This document shows, one piece after another, positions 53,301 through 62,220 of a stretch of DNA of 64,000 nt. Where the stretch lies: positions 38,874 to 102,873 of the forward strand of contig JAAXGN010000108.1 in the NCBI GenBank assembly GCA_012267415.1, written 5' to 3'. This DNA is from Candidatus Poribacteria bacterium (GTDB taxonomy: Bacteria; Poribacteria; WGA-4E; WGA-3G). The notes beneath the pieces were generated by a model. The model searched no databases and was not told the DNA's origin. It saw nothing but the letters and a program-made list of their open reading frames with translations. The first letter of the stretch is position 1. Every line of letters begins with the position of its first letter. A program made the translations under genes and the position numbers.

Positions 53301-53986
53301 ATCAAATTTTCCCGATTGCTAAAACATAGATTTAAGAATCTTTCTTCAATTCTAAAACCTGTGCCATGATTTCTTACTGTTTTGTTTTCTTTAAGATGCA
53401 TTCTTACATCAACAATAATGATATCTTGCCTGATTAATTCTAATAAATCGTTCTCATTTGGTTCTGTCAGATAGAAAGCCTCATTATACCAAAATTCCTC
53501 TTTACCTTCCGAATTAATGCGTGTGTCTGCAGTAACAACAACTAACGCGGGCATCTTCTTAATGAAAGAATCAATTAATTTCTCTCCCTTCCATTCAGCA
53601 ATCATATTTCCATCTAAATGATAAAGTCTTACATAGTCCTGCTCTATTTTCACGGAAAGTCCTTGATTATTCACTCGGGTGTCCACTGTGCAGTATAAAG
53701 AGGGACGGTCATTTGTGTCAATATAACCGTATTTCTCAATCACTTCCCTCTGTTTAATCTTCCAAACCCCACGGTTAAAGGTAAACATTGTTACTCGGTT
53801 TGTGGCATCCTTCCTCTGCGATTTTAACTCAATATTCTCAAAATCAGGTGTCTTGAGATTGTTTTCCTTTAACCCAAGCAATGTCTCAAGTGTATACCCT
53901 ATTCCGGTATTGCTTTTTCGCTTGGAAACAATATAACCCATCTGATTAATTTCAGACAGTTTGTCTTTTAGTTCGGATATATCCAT
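53297..53986 (-). CDS. MvaI/BcnI-family type II restriction endonuclease
   Basis: 229 aa. Family pattern: KSNTGIGYTLETLLGLKENN, TPDFENIELKSQRKDATNRV, TMFTFNRGVW. The catalytic residues are the D/E-x-K set in PDFENIELKSQR. MvaI cuts CCWGG and BcnI CCSGG; I cannot tell the site from sequence. Its stop overlaps the methyltransferase start (ATGA). Confidence 0.88.
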   Translation of the reverse strand: MDISELKDKLSEINQMGYIVSKRKSNTGIGYTLETLLGLKENNLKTPDFENIELKSQRKDATNRVTMFTFNRGVWKIKQREVIEKYGYIDTNDRPSLYCTVDTRVNNQGLSVKIEQDYVRLYHLDGNMIAEWKGEKLIDSFIKKMPALVVVTADTRINSEGKEEFWYNEAFYLTEPNENDLLELIRQDIIIVDVRMHLKENKTVRNHGTGFRIEERFLNLCFSNRENLI

Positions 53987-54072
53987 GGGGCACTCTCAAT
54001 AAGTACATAACTCTTGGAGAATATGATTAATTGTACATCAGTATACTTGTCTAAAGAATATTCCATTTGATT

Positions 54073-54834
54073 CTACCAGGCCATCAGGTCACACCCTATG
54101 AAGTTTCGTCCTTTTGAGAGTGCTGCTTCCATGACAGAGAACGAACCGGCTGCTGGATCAATTACATAATCACCTTCGTTGCTAACAGCTGCTATGAGTT
54201 CTGCTTGTAATCCAACTGGTTTCTGATGGGGATGTTCTTTTGTTTCTGTTCGTTCAAGCCATACATCGCGGATGTTGTGTATCTTCCAGACACCTTTTGC
54301 CCGTCTCGGATGCTTCTGAAGGACGACACAATATTCACTCACACGTCTGGAACGGTATCCCATGCCAAATCTGTCCTTATTCCAAACGATCAAGTCAACA
54401 ATGTCTAACTGTGTAGCATCAAACCAAGTTTTGAATCCTTGACATAGATGAAACTTGTCCATCCACAAGAACAGATGTCCAGATGGGATTAACACCTTAT
54501 CAATACTCTGTAGGAATTCGGCAATCAACTCCTCTGACATTTGCATCAATGCAGACCTGCGTTTCTCTCGGCTTTTTCCTTCGTTTCCGTAGTTCATTTT
54601 GTCAAGTACACCTCTATACTGTGGGTCAAGAAACGCTACAGGAATAGTTTCTGTTGGCAGGTGGGAAAGGAACTTGAGACCGTCCATCTTTAACCGTGTA
54701 TTGGGTTTCAGACAATCGGGTAAATCTATAGGCGGACTCTTGACGTCACGCTCAGTGGAGAATACATTTTTATTGCTCGTATCTGTTTCAGAAAAGAGTG
54801 TGAGATTATCGTCAGTGTGGGTTACCTTTTTCAT
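54073..54834 (-). CDS. second DNA methyltransferase, beta-class order
   Basis: 253 aa. Motif IV VAFLDPQYRGVLDKMNYGNE comes before motif I VIDPAAGSFSVMEAALSKGR. The catalytic site is DPQY in place of DPPY, a form I recall from phage-type methyltransferases. It contains HPHQKPVGL. Located upstream of the REase gene on the same strand with an 86-base gap. It may protect the second strand or control the locus, or be a separate, phage-derived enzyme. Confidence 0.82.
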   Translation of the reverse strand: MKKVTHTDDNLTLFSETDTSNKNVFSTERDVKSPPIDLPDCLKPNTRLKMDGLKFLSHLPTETIPVAFLDPQYRGVLDKMNYGNEGKSREKRRSALMQMSEELIAEFLQSIDKVLIPSGHLFLWMDKFHLCQGFKTWFDATQLDIVDLIVWNKDRFGMGYRSRRVSEYCVVLQKHPRRAKGVWKIHNIRDVWLERTETKEHPHQKPVGLQAELIAAVSNEGDYVIDPAAGSFSVMEAALSKGRNFIGCDLMAW

Positions 54835-54872
54835 ATACTGTCCTATAGAGTCTCAGCAATTTACATACATCT

Positions 54873-56318
54873 TCAATCGGTTGACAAGACCTGTGTTAGA
54901 ATCTGATTTACGAGTTGCGGATTTGCTTTGCCTCGTGTTGCTTTCATGACTTGTCCGACAAGGAATCCGATTGCTTTTTTTGTGCCATCCCTATAATCCT
55001 GCGCGGGACCTGGGTTTTCTTCCACAACTTGCATCACGATGGCTTCAATCTCGGATGTGTCAGTTATCTGTGCTAATCCTTTACCTTCAACGATCTGTTT
55101 CGGCATTTTACCCGTTTCAAAGGAATCGTCTAACACAGATTTGGCGATCTTTCCGCTGATGGTATTGTTGTCTATTAACACTATGAGTTCACTGAGATGG
55201 GATGGCGTGACTTTGGAGTCTATCAGTTCTATTTCTGCTGTATTGAGTAAACGTGAGAGGTCTCCCATAATCCAATTTGCACAGATTGTAGGTTCGCCGC
55301 TAAGTTTGGCTGCTTCTTCAAAGAAGTCTGCCATTTGTCTGGTGGCAGTTAGATATTCCGCGTTTGCAGGTGATATTTCGTAGTCTTCAATAAAACGGGT
55401 GCGCCGTGATGCTGGGAGCTCAGGGAGTGTTGGTTGAATTTCTTGAATCCATTCATCATCTATCTGAACGTGGACAAGGTCTGGTTCTGGAAAATAGCGA
55501 TAGTCATCCGCTTCTTCTTTACCTCGCATTGCTACTGTCTTTCCTGTATTGGTGTCAAACAGAAGCGTTTCCTGAACGACTTCCCCACCTGAATCGAGGA
55601 TACGCGCTTGCCGTTTTACTTCGTACTCCATAGCAACCAGTAGCTCCTGAAACGAGTTCTTATTCTTTATCTCTGTGCGAGTTCCTAATTCCTTACTACC
55701 ACGTGGACGCAGTGAGATATTCGGTTCACAACGTAGACTACCCTCTTCCATATTACAGTCGCTCACCTCAATGTATTCCAAAATCTCTTTGACGGCGCGA
55801 CAGTAGGCGATGGCTTCCTCGGGGGAATGGATTTCAGGTTCACTTACGATTTCCATGAGTGGAACACCCGCACGATTAAAATCCATAAAACTACGGGTCG
55901 GGTCGCCTGTGACTTCTGCATGGATAGACTTCCCCGCATCTTCTTCCAGATGTATCCTTCGGAGTGCGACTGTTTTTGTTTCTCCATCCATAAGATATGT
56001 AACCGCACCATTTCTGCATAAGGGTAGGTCGTATTGTGATATCTGATAGTTTTTTGGTAGATCCGGATAGAAATAGTTCTTCCTATCAAATTTGCTATAA
56101 GTGGTGATTTCACAATTCATGGCTAAACCCGCGCGAACAGCAAACTCTAATGCGCGTTGATTGATAACGGGTAACGTTCCCGGCATTCCTAAACAGATTG
56201 GACAGGTGCAGTCATTTGCGGATGCGCCAAATGTATAGGCACAGTTACAAAACAACTTGCTCTGTGTGCATAATTCAACGTGTATCTCTAAACCGATGAC
56301 TATTTCGTATTTTTCCAT
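54873..56318 (-). CDS. gatB: aspartyl/glutamyl-tRNA amidotransferase subunit B
   Basis: 481 aa. Typical start VIGLEIHVELCTQSKLFCNC, then CPICLGMPGTLPVINQRA, KFDRKNYFYPDLPKNYQISQ and the C-terminal YqeY-like domain GFLVGQVMKATRGKANPQLV. Part of GatCAB, which amidates mischarged Glu-tRNA(Gln) or Asp-tRNA(Asn). No gatC or gatA is adjacent. AAGGTAA precedes the ATG. Confidence 0.96.
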   Translation of the reverse strand: MEKYEIVIGLEIHVELCTQSKLFCNCAYTFGASANDCTCPICLGMPGTLPVINQRALEFAVRAGLAMNCEITTYSKFDRKNYFYPDLPKNYQISQYDLPLCRNGAVTYLMDGETKTVALRRIHLEEDAGKSIHAEVTGDPTRSFMDFNRAGVPLMEIVSEPEIHSPEEAIAYCRAVKEILEYIEVSDCNMEEGSLRCEPNISLRPRGSKELGTRTEIKNKNSFQELLVAMEYEVKRQARILDSGGEVVQETLLFDTNTGKTVAMRGKEEADDYRYFPEPDLVHVQIDDEWIQEIQPTLPELPASRRTRFIEDYEISPANAEYLTATRQMADFFEEAAKLSGEPTICANWIMGDLSRLLNTAEIELIDSKVTPSHLSELIVLIDNNTISGKIAKSVLDDSFETGKMPKQIVEGKGLAQITDTSEIEAIVMQVVEENPGPAQDYRDGTKKAIGFLVGQVMKATRGKANPQLVNQILTQVLSTD

Positions 56319-56368
56319 GCTTTTACCTTAAAATTTCAGATCACTTCTTGACACTACGGACAATGAAT

Positions 56369-56528
56369 TGCTTACGGGCAGGGAAACCCAGCCCCTACAA
56401 ACATATCATAGCAAATAGCGCGAGTATCCGCCATGCCAACATTCTAAATGCTTACGGGCAGGGAAACCCAGCCCCTACAAACATATCATAGCAAATAGCG
56501 CGAGTATCCGCCATATCAACATTCTAAA
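56369..56528. repeat. 80-bp tandem duplication
   Basis: Two copies, 56369-56448 and 56449-56528, differ at 2 of 80 positions (CCATGCCAAC versus CCATATCAAC). Each carries the palindrome GGGCAGGGAAACCCAGCCCC and AGCAAATAGCGCGAGTATCC. A recent duplication. Confidence 0.9.
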
Positions 56529-56569
56529 ATGTCAAGCAGACATCTCGCGCTACAATTAGTCTATTTTCC

Positions 56570-57343
56570 TTATACACCATTCTCCGAGATTTCATTGACG
56601 ACTGCTACGTTTGCGAGTACCTCTTCACGAGAAGTCATACCGATTGTCATTGCATGGACACAAGGTAATCCCATGACAAATTCAATTGCATCACGTTGAC
56701 TTTCAGGGTCTTTTGCCAATTTACCCATGCCTAAGACCTTCATTCCATAGATTCCTTTTCCCGCGAAAGCCATCTGTTCCATTGTACGGATAACGTCTGC
56801 GGGGGACGCGTCCATTGAAATACCTGCATGGTTTATACGTGCCAACACGACCTCAACCCAATCTGTCATTGCAGAAGTTTGGAATGCCCCGAAATCGTGA
56901 CAGGAAACGCCGTGAGCTCGGATTAGTCCTTGTTCTTTACAACGTGTCAGTGCTTCCATAGCATCTGGATACCGTCTTGGCCAATCGACCTGTGTAAGAC
57001 AGTGGAGTAACACGATATCTACATAATCAGAACCGATCTCTTTGAGGAATCGCTTAATATCTTCTTCAACAGATTCGCGAGTCCGTGAAACTGTCTTTGT
57101 TGTAATAGTTACAGATTCACGAGGCAGTTCTTTTAGTGCTTCCTTTATATGTGGATGACTACCGTATTGATCAGCAGAATCCCAGAAAGTAACACCTTGT
57201 TCGTGCGCAAACAACAATAGGTCACGTAATGCTTCAAATCCTAAATCCGTTTGATTGGAGCGACCGTTCCACCCATTTGATCCAGTACCAATTGAGAGGC
57301 GTGAAACATCTAACCCGGTTTTACCAAAAGAAACAACTTCCAT
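56570..57343 (-). CDS. aldo/keto reductase
   Basis: 257 aa from ATG 57343, AAGGAG 7 bases before. AKR layout: GKTGLDVSRLSIGTGSNGWN, FWDSADQYGSHPHIKEAL with Asp and Tyr, ITTKTVSRT with Lys, DYVDIVLLHCLTQVDW with His. The catalytic tetrad (Asp, Tyr, Lys, His) is complete. NADPH-dependent carbonyl reduction; substrate unknown. Not obviously linked to the genes around it. Confidence 0.88.
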   Translation of the reverse strand: MEVVSFGKTGLDVSRLSIGTGSNGWNGRSNQTDLGFEALRDLLLFAHEQGVTFWDSADQYGSHPHIKEALKELPRESVTITTKTVSRTRESVEEDIKRFLKEIGSDYVDIVLLHCLTQVDWPRRYPDAMEALTRCKEQGLIRAHGVSCHDFGAFQTSAMTDWVEVVLARINHAGISMDASPADVIRTMEQMAFAGKGIYGMKVLGMGKLAKDPESQRDAIEFVMGLPCVHAMTIGMTSREEVLANVAVVNEISENGV

Positions 57344-57551
57344 CACAATTCTCCTTCGTGTTTGTAGTATAAAGGTAAGTATAACACAATATGAATGATC
57401 TGACAACATAATCTTGAATCGCGATACAACATTTTACTTGACTTATACGGCTATAGCGATATAATACCATTTCTATTAATTTTCTCTCATTACCGGCTGT
57501 TTGGAAATCAAACGTGTAACGGCACAAACTGGAAGTTTATGCTACAAAAGA

Positions 57552-57580
57552 GTGACATTATCAATTAGAAATGGTATAAT
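57552..57580 (+). promoter_or_regulatory. sigma70-type promoter
   Basis: GTGACA (57552-57557), 17 bases, TATAAT (57575-57580). A related sequence (TTTAGAAATGATATTATATA) precedes the Gfo/Idh/MocA gene at 59911, together with the same ACAAACT...TTTATG unit. Confidence 0.6.
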
Positions 57581-57643
57581 AAATATACCCATACCATGTT
57601 AGAAGTATAGAGGGCTTTACAACTACGGAGTTTAGGAGAAGAA

Positions 57644-58771
57644 ATGACAAAATACACAAAAGGTTCAATTCATCCATCGGAATTGAGAGAATTTAAAGAC
57701 CAAGAAACAGGTGCACACATCTATCAACTTACCAATGATGAGACGATCAATCATAACCTATATTTCCTTACCTCGTCCTTTACATCTGATCAGAATTACC
57801 TTATCTTTACCTCCTACCGTTCAGGTAAAGCGAATTTTTATAAACTCGGTTTTCCAGACGGTGATATTATACAATTAACTGATGGTGACGAAGTTCACGG
57901 ATATTCTGGAGTCATATCAAAGGATGGCACTAAACTCTTTTATACAGAAGGTGATGCCATTAAAGAGGTCCATTTTGATACTTTTGCTGAACGCGTATTA
58001 GCGGAATTTCCTGAAGGTAGTCTCGGAGAATGTAGTGTAAGTGCTGATGAACGATACATCGTGACAGCAATGAAACATGACGGTAAATCTCACATTACCG
58101 TAACTGCTACAGATGGAAGTGGGGGTAAGATTATTTATACTTCCTCGGATCAAACGATTATCCATCCTCAATTTCATCCGAAAGATGCTGATCTGATTGC
58201 ATATTCTGGTGATCCCGCACCACGCATGTGGAAGATAAGACGTGACGGGACAAAAAATCGCATGTTATACGAACACGATAATAACGAGTTCCTTGTTCAT
58301 GAAACATTTCTCGGTTCACAAGACGACCTAATTGTCACACATTGGCCTTATGCGTTACGACGTATATCGTTGGGCACACTTGAGATGGAGACAATTTCAG
58401 ATTTCAATGCTTGGCACATAGCGAGTAACCGTGATGGGACAAAGGTGTTGTGTGATACTGTTCATCCTGATATTGGTTTACGGTTGGTAGATGTAGAAAC
58501 GGGGGAACATGTGCCGATCTGCTATCCGCAAAGTTCATCAAGTGGGAGTCAATGGAAAAAGGATCGTTATGCAGTTGCTGAGGATTGGGCAGCAGCACAA
58601 CAGGCAGGCGATAGGGAAAAGTCACTGAGTTGGATGGAGATGAAGGTTGACACCGTCTATGGTCCTCAGTGGACGCATCCGCATCCTTCGTTTAGTCCTG
58701 ATGAAACAGCAGTTGTGTATACATCTGATGTATCTGGACATTCACAGGTTTATGTGGCAGAAATACCTTAG
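57644..58771 (+). CDS. oligogalacturonate-lyase-like beta-propeller
   Basis: 375 aa, no signal peptide. Repeated blade pattern: DQNYLIFTSYRSGKANFYKL, GTKLFYTEGDAIKEV, RYIVTAMKHDGKSHIT, and HPQFHPKDADLIAYSGDP, then HPSFSPDETAVVYTSDVSGH. The histidines in NHNLYF, HPQFHP, HETF and HPHPSF match the metal-binding set of oligogalacturonide lyases (PL22), which cleave unsaturated pectin fragments in the cytoplasm. A related role in uronate use fits, but the family also holds proteins with no lyase activity. TAGGAG lies 5 bases before the ATG. Confidence 0.75.
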   Translation: MTKYTKGSIHPSELREFKDQETGAHIYQLTNDETINHNLYFLTSSFTSDQNYLIFTSYRSGKANFYKLGFPDGDIIQLTDGDEVHGYSGVISKDGTKLFYTEGDAIKEVHFDTFAERVLAEFPEGSLGECSVSADERYIVTAMKHDGKSHITVTATDGSGGKIIYTSSDQTIIHPQFHPKDADLIAYSGDPAPRMWKIRRDGTKNRMLYEHDNNEFLVHETFLGSQDDLIVTHWPYALRRISLGTLEMETISDFNAWHIASNRDGTKVLCDTVHPDIGLRLVDVETGEHVPICYPQSSSSGSQWKKDRYAVAEDWAAAQQAGDREKSLSWMEMKVDTVYGPQWTHPHPSFSPDETAVVYTSDVSGHSQVYVAEIP

Positions 58772-58850
58772 TAGCATAGAGGAGAGAATTAAGCAGGACT
58801 TACGCAGAAGATTGGAATTTGCAACGAATTGAAGGTATATCGCAAAGAAC

Positions 58851-58866
58851 GGGCAATGAATTGCCC
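58851..58866. repeat. hairpin GGGCAATGAATTGCCC
   Basis: 6-bp stem with loop TGAA, followed by TACTACGAAC. The unit recurs before 50812 and 56371, there with other palindromes added. Confidence 0.6.
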
Positions 58867-58936
58867 TACTACGAACGCTTTAAACTTCTTATAACAGGCA
58901 AAATGCATAAGTTCTATTAAGAAAAAGTAATTTGTA

Positions 58937-59596
58937 TTATGGTAGTTTCGGTACAATATGTAATAGTGCGTCTTCGTTTTGTGCGTATTCTCTCAAGTCT
59001 GGGTCAAGGTCTACTGCTTGTTTTAGTGAATCTAATGCGTTTTGTGGATCACCAGTGAGTGCGTAAGCACAGGCAAGGTTATAATGCAAGAGTGCATACA
59101 TGGGAAAATCTTGGAGCGCGTCAATGCAAATTGCATAAGCACTCTTTGGGTCGTTCATGCTGAGGAAAACAGTTGCTAAATTGACATATCCTTCTGGTTG
59201 ATCTGGTGCCATCTGTATGACACTTCTAAAGGTTGCTATGGCTTGGGGGTACTGTTCTGCATACATATACGCTTGACCGAGGTTATTATATGCGGTCGGT
59301 GCACTTTTGAAGAAGAGAGTCCGATTCTTGTTCTTAATGGCTTTTTGGTAGGCTTCTATTGCTTTGGTTGGTTCATCGTTCCGCAAATGGAATAATGCTT
59401 CTCTATAGTTGTCATTGAACTGTGATTGATGATGCCAGACCCATATAAACAACACTGTCACAGCAAGACAGAAGGTCATACAACCGATTCTGAAACCTCT
59501 GTTTGTTGGTGCTTCTTCAGTGTCAGTATCTACGGTTGACTCATGCTCTTGTTTTGGATCGTATTCTTCATCAAGGACTTCGTTGGTTTCTTTCAT
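58937..59596 (-). CDS. membrane-anchored TPR protein
   Basis: 219 aa. Acidic N-terminus, one membrane helix at about 39-56 (CMTFCLAVTVLFIWVW), then at least three tetratricopeptide repeats: YREALFHLRNDEPTKAIEAY, AYNNLGQAYMYAEQYPQAIA, GYVNLATVFLSMNDPKSAYA, LHYNLACAYALTGDPQNALD. A scaffold exposed to the periplasm or cytoplasm; partners are unknown. Weak ribosome site. Confidence 0.8.
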   Translation of the reverse strand: MKETNEVLDEEYDPKQEHESTVDTDTEEAPTNRGFRIGCMTFCLAVTVLFIWVWHHQSQFNDNYREALFHLRNDEPTKAIEAYQKAIKNKNRTLFFKSAPTAYNNLGQAYMYAEQYPQAIATFRSVIQMAPDQPEGYVNLATVFLSMNDPKSAYAICIDALQDFPMYALLHYNLACAYALTGDPQNALDSLKQAVDLDPDLREYAQNEDALLHIVPKLP

Positions 59597-59910
59597 TTGA
59601 GATCAGTTTTCTTCAGATGTCATAATTTATATCGTATATCAAGGATATATCCATTTCTAAGGAATGCTGTTGCATTGTCGGTTTTTGTGAGATGTAATCT
59701 AATTCGGCACAAACTAAAAGTTTATGTTACAAAAGGCACAAACTAAAAGTTTATGCTACAAAAAGGCACAAACTAAAAGTTTATGCTACAAAAAGGCACA
59801 AACTAAAAGTTTATGGCAGAATACGCGTTTGGTATTCTGCATTAAAAAGAGCCACTATCATTTAGAAATGATATTATATAGTAAAAGTAGAAATAAGGAA
59901 AGTTAAATTA
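59597..59910. other. intergenic region with tandem repeats
   Basis: 314 bases. Holds the four-copy array and the weaker promoter-like TATTATATAG at about 59873. No gene. Confidence 0.7.
59706..59816. repeat. four-copy tandem array, about 30-bp unit
   Basis: Units start GGCACAAACTAAAAGTTTAT at 59706, 59735, 59765 and 59795 (periods 29, 30, 30). A single diverged unit is at 57531 and a palindromic pair at 17571-17628. Confidence 0.9.
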
Positions 59911-60963
59911 ATGAAAACTTACGGTTTTGGTATCATTGGTTGCGGCATGATCTCTGATTTTCACGCCGCTGCAATATCGGAATTAGAACATGGTCAGTTA
60001 GTTGGTGTGAGTTCACGCAATGCTGACAATGCTAAGCGACTCACAGATAAATATAACGTTGATGGTTATTCTGACTACAACGAATTGCTCAATAGGAGCG
60101 ACCTTGATATAGTCTGTGTATGCACCCCAAGTGGTGCCCATCTTGAACCTGCTATCGCTGCAGCAGAATCGGGAAAACATGTTGTCGTTGAAAAACCTCT
60201 TGAAATTACGTTACAAAGATGCGATGAAATCATTCAAGCTTGCGATGAAGCTGATGTCCAATTATGCGCTATTTTTAATTCCCGTTTTACCGAAGGTGCT
60301 GAACTCGTTAAATCAACGATTGCGAGTGGCAGATTCGGTAAGTTAACTTTAGGTGATGCCTACATCAAATGGTATCGTTCCCAAGAATACTATGATAGTG
60401 GTGGATGGCGCGGCACTTGGGACCTTGATGGTGGCGGCGCGTTGATGAATCAATCTATCCACGCTATTGACCTACTTCAGTATTTTATGGGTCCTGTAAA
60501 GTCTGTTCAAGCATTTACCGATACATTAGCACACGAACGTATTGAAGTTGAAGATGTTGCGGTTGCTGCACTTCGCTTTGAAAATGGTGCGTTGGGTGTC
60601 ATTGAAGGCACAACCGCCGCCTATCCCGGTATGTTTAAAAAAACCGAAATCTGTGGCACAAAAGGCACTGCGATCTTAGAGGAAGAGGACATCGTGAAAT
60701 GGGAGTTTGACCCTGAACTTCCTGAAGACAGTGAGATACGAGAGAAATTCGCACAACAGACAGATACGGGTGGCGGTGCTTCTGACCCACGCGCTATCAA
60801 TCATGCCAATCACAGACGTCAATTGGAAAACTTGATTAACGGACTGGAAAACGATGCGTCCATTCTGGTTGATGGTCGTGAAGGACGTAAAGCGGTTGAG
60901 ATAATCCTCGCGATTTATCAGTCAAGTCGTGAAGGGCGTATCGTTGAATTACCGCTTCAATAA
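59911..60963 (+). CDS. Gfo/Idh/MocA-family oxidoreductase
   Basis: 350 aa. FGIIGCGMISDFHAAAI (GxGxxxxxH), VCTPSGAHLEPAIAAAESGK, VVVEKPLEITLQRCDEI (EKP), AIFNSRFTEGAELVK, and GGGALMNQSIHAIDLLQYFM with catalytic His. AAGGAAAG lies 10 bases before the ATG. The 3' end overlaps the convergent MDR gene by 7 bases. Likely sugar metabolism; substrate unknown. Confidence 0.9.
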   Translation: MKTYGFGIIGCGMISDFHAAAISELEHGQLVGVSSRNADNAKRLTDKYNVDGYSDYNELLNRSDLDIVCVCTPSGAHLEPAIAAAESGKHVVVEKPLEITLQRCDEIIQACDEADVQLCAIFNSRFTEGAELVKSTIASGRFGKLTLGDAYIKWYRSQEYYDSGGWRGTWDLDGGGALMNQSIHAIDLLQYFMGPVKSVQAFTDTLAHERIEVEDVAVAALRFENGALGVIEGTTAAYPGMFKKTEICGTKGTAILEEEDIVKWEFDPELPEDSEIREKFAQQTDTGGGASDPRAINHANHRRQLENLINGLENDASILVDGREGRKAVEIILAIYQSSREGRIVELPLQ

Positions 60964-61919
60964 TCTAACACTATCTTAATAGCCTCATTCTTTTTGTGCA
61001 GTGCCATTTCAAAACCTTTCTGTACTTCTGTGAACGGTAGATGATGCGTAATAATCGGGGAAACATCAATCCGCCCCTGTGCGATCATATCCATTGCTAA
61101 CGGGAAATCGTTCTGCACATCTGGACCGACAGAACATAAGAATTTGATATTCTTTCTAAAAAATTCTGCGAAGTGGAAATCGTATACTTCGTCATCTGGC
61201 ACTCCGAATGCAAGAAGTGTTCCTTCACGTTTCAGCAACTTTAGACACGTATTTATAGTTTCTGTTTGATGTCCTACTACCTCAACAACAAGGTCAGCCA
61301 TTCTGCCGTCGGTAATATCTTTAACTTTCTCAACAAGGTCTTCAGTTGCGGCGTTTACTGTGTGTGTTGCCCGCATCTGTTTTGACACGTCAAGTCGGAA
61401 ATCAAACAGGTCGGTGGTAATCACAGTTTTTGCTCCGAGATTGCTTAACATAAAGGCGATAAGTAATCCCATTGGACCTTGTCCAATAACGACCGTATCT
61501 AAGTTTATCAAATTACCTAATTTACGACATGCCCATACAACAGTTCCTAAGGGTTGTGACATTAGGATACAATCTTTTCGATCATATTCTACTAACGGGA
61601 TAGTAACATCTTCGTTTGACAGGAAGTATTCTGCACATGCACCTATATGTCTTGGAAGTGCCAGAACTTCATCACCCTCTTTGAATCTATCAGATTTACT
61701 TTCCGTAATCACACCGATTGCTTCGTGGATGGAAAGTCCGTGTCCAAGCGGGTATCGTTCAGGTAGGTTTTCAAGCACAAAATGTGGCATATCACTGCCA
61801 CAGATTGCGCTGTGAAGTGTTTTAATCATCACGGTACCGTCAGGATAGTCTGATATATTCGGTTTCTCAATATCAATTATTTCAATATGATATGGTGCAA
61901 CAATTTGCCCCGCTTTCAT
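60957..61919 (-). CDS. medium-chain dehydrogenase (MDR/ADH type)
   Basis: 320 aa from ATG 61919 (AAGGAG 6 bases before). Catalytic zinc residues in SAICGSDMPHF and GHGLSIHEAIG; NAD loop VVIGQGPMGLLIAFML. The four-Cys structural zinc lobe seen in many ADHs is not present, as in some sugar and sorbitol dehydrogenase relatives. Ends 7 bases inside the convergent oxidoreductase gene; a shared pathway is possible but not shown. Confidence 0.85.
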   Translation of the reverse strand: MKAGQIVAPYHIEIIDIEKPNISDYPDGTVMIKTLHSAICGSDMPHFVLENLPERYPLGHGLSIHEAIGVITESKSDRFKEGDEVLALPRHIGACAEYFLSNEDVTIPLVEYDRKDCILMSQPLGTVVWACRKLGNLINLDTVVIGQGPMGLLIAFMLSNLGAKTVITTDLFDFRLDVSKQMRATHTVNAATEDLVEKVKDITDGRMADLVVEVVGHQTETINTCLKLLKREGTLLAFGVPDDEVYDFHFAEFFRKNIKFLCSVGPDVQNDFPLAMDMIAQGRIDVSPIITHHLPFTEVQKGFEMALHKKNEAIKIVLDY

Positions 61920-61995
61920 AATAACTCCTTTATTGCTCAATTGATAGGACTTCCTATATAGTGCTTAGTCAAGTGTCTTCTGATGGTACAAAAAA

Positions 61996-62119
61996 GTCGG
62001 GAATCGGAGTTCAAATCAACGGTATGAATCATGGCGAATGCCATGCGCGCATTCGCCCAAAGGCATTCACCGCCTACAATACAAAAGATTCTGTAGGAGC
62101 GATCTCCGAATCGCGACCT
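61996..62119. repeat. dispersed repeat, second copy of the 1166-1240 modules
   Basis: 61996-62029 is the exact reverse complement of 1167-1200 and 62093-62119 that of about 1213-1239. Between them are GCGCGCATTCGCCC and GGCATTCACCGCCTACAAT. Confidence 0.75.
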
Positions 62120-62149
62120 ACAATAGTATGTTGACTAAGTAATAGTGGC

Positions 62150-62192
62150 AATTACAGATAATACCTCTGGATGCAAAGTTCCGTTTGTAACG
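62150..62192 (-). repeat. duplicated 3' coding tail of the bisphosphate nucleotidase gene
   Basis: About 43 bases match 62236-62277 with about 5 differences, offset 86 bases. Read on the minus strand the copy encodes TNGTLHPEVLSVI like the gene's C-terminus, then a different end (ATIT). The palindrome GGCACACGGAGTGTGCC sits between the two copies. Confidence 0.75.
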
Positions 62193-62220
62193 GCACACGG
62201 AGTGTGCCTACTACTTTTAA

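Larger units (their letters stand above)
61920..62220. other. intergenic region with repeats
   Basis: 301 bases: the repeat modules at 61996-62119, a duplicated tail of the next gene at 62150-62192, and the palindrome GGCACACGGAGTGTGCC at 62192-62208, whose family also lies near 14600 and 40560. No gene. Confidence 0.7.

Noticed and set aside
59706..59816. CRISPR array
   Set aside because: Units follow each other with almost no spacer, so it is a plain tandem repeat.
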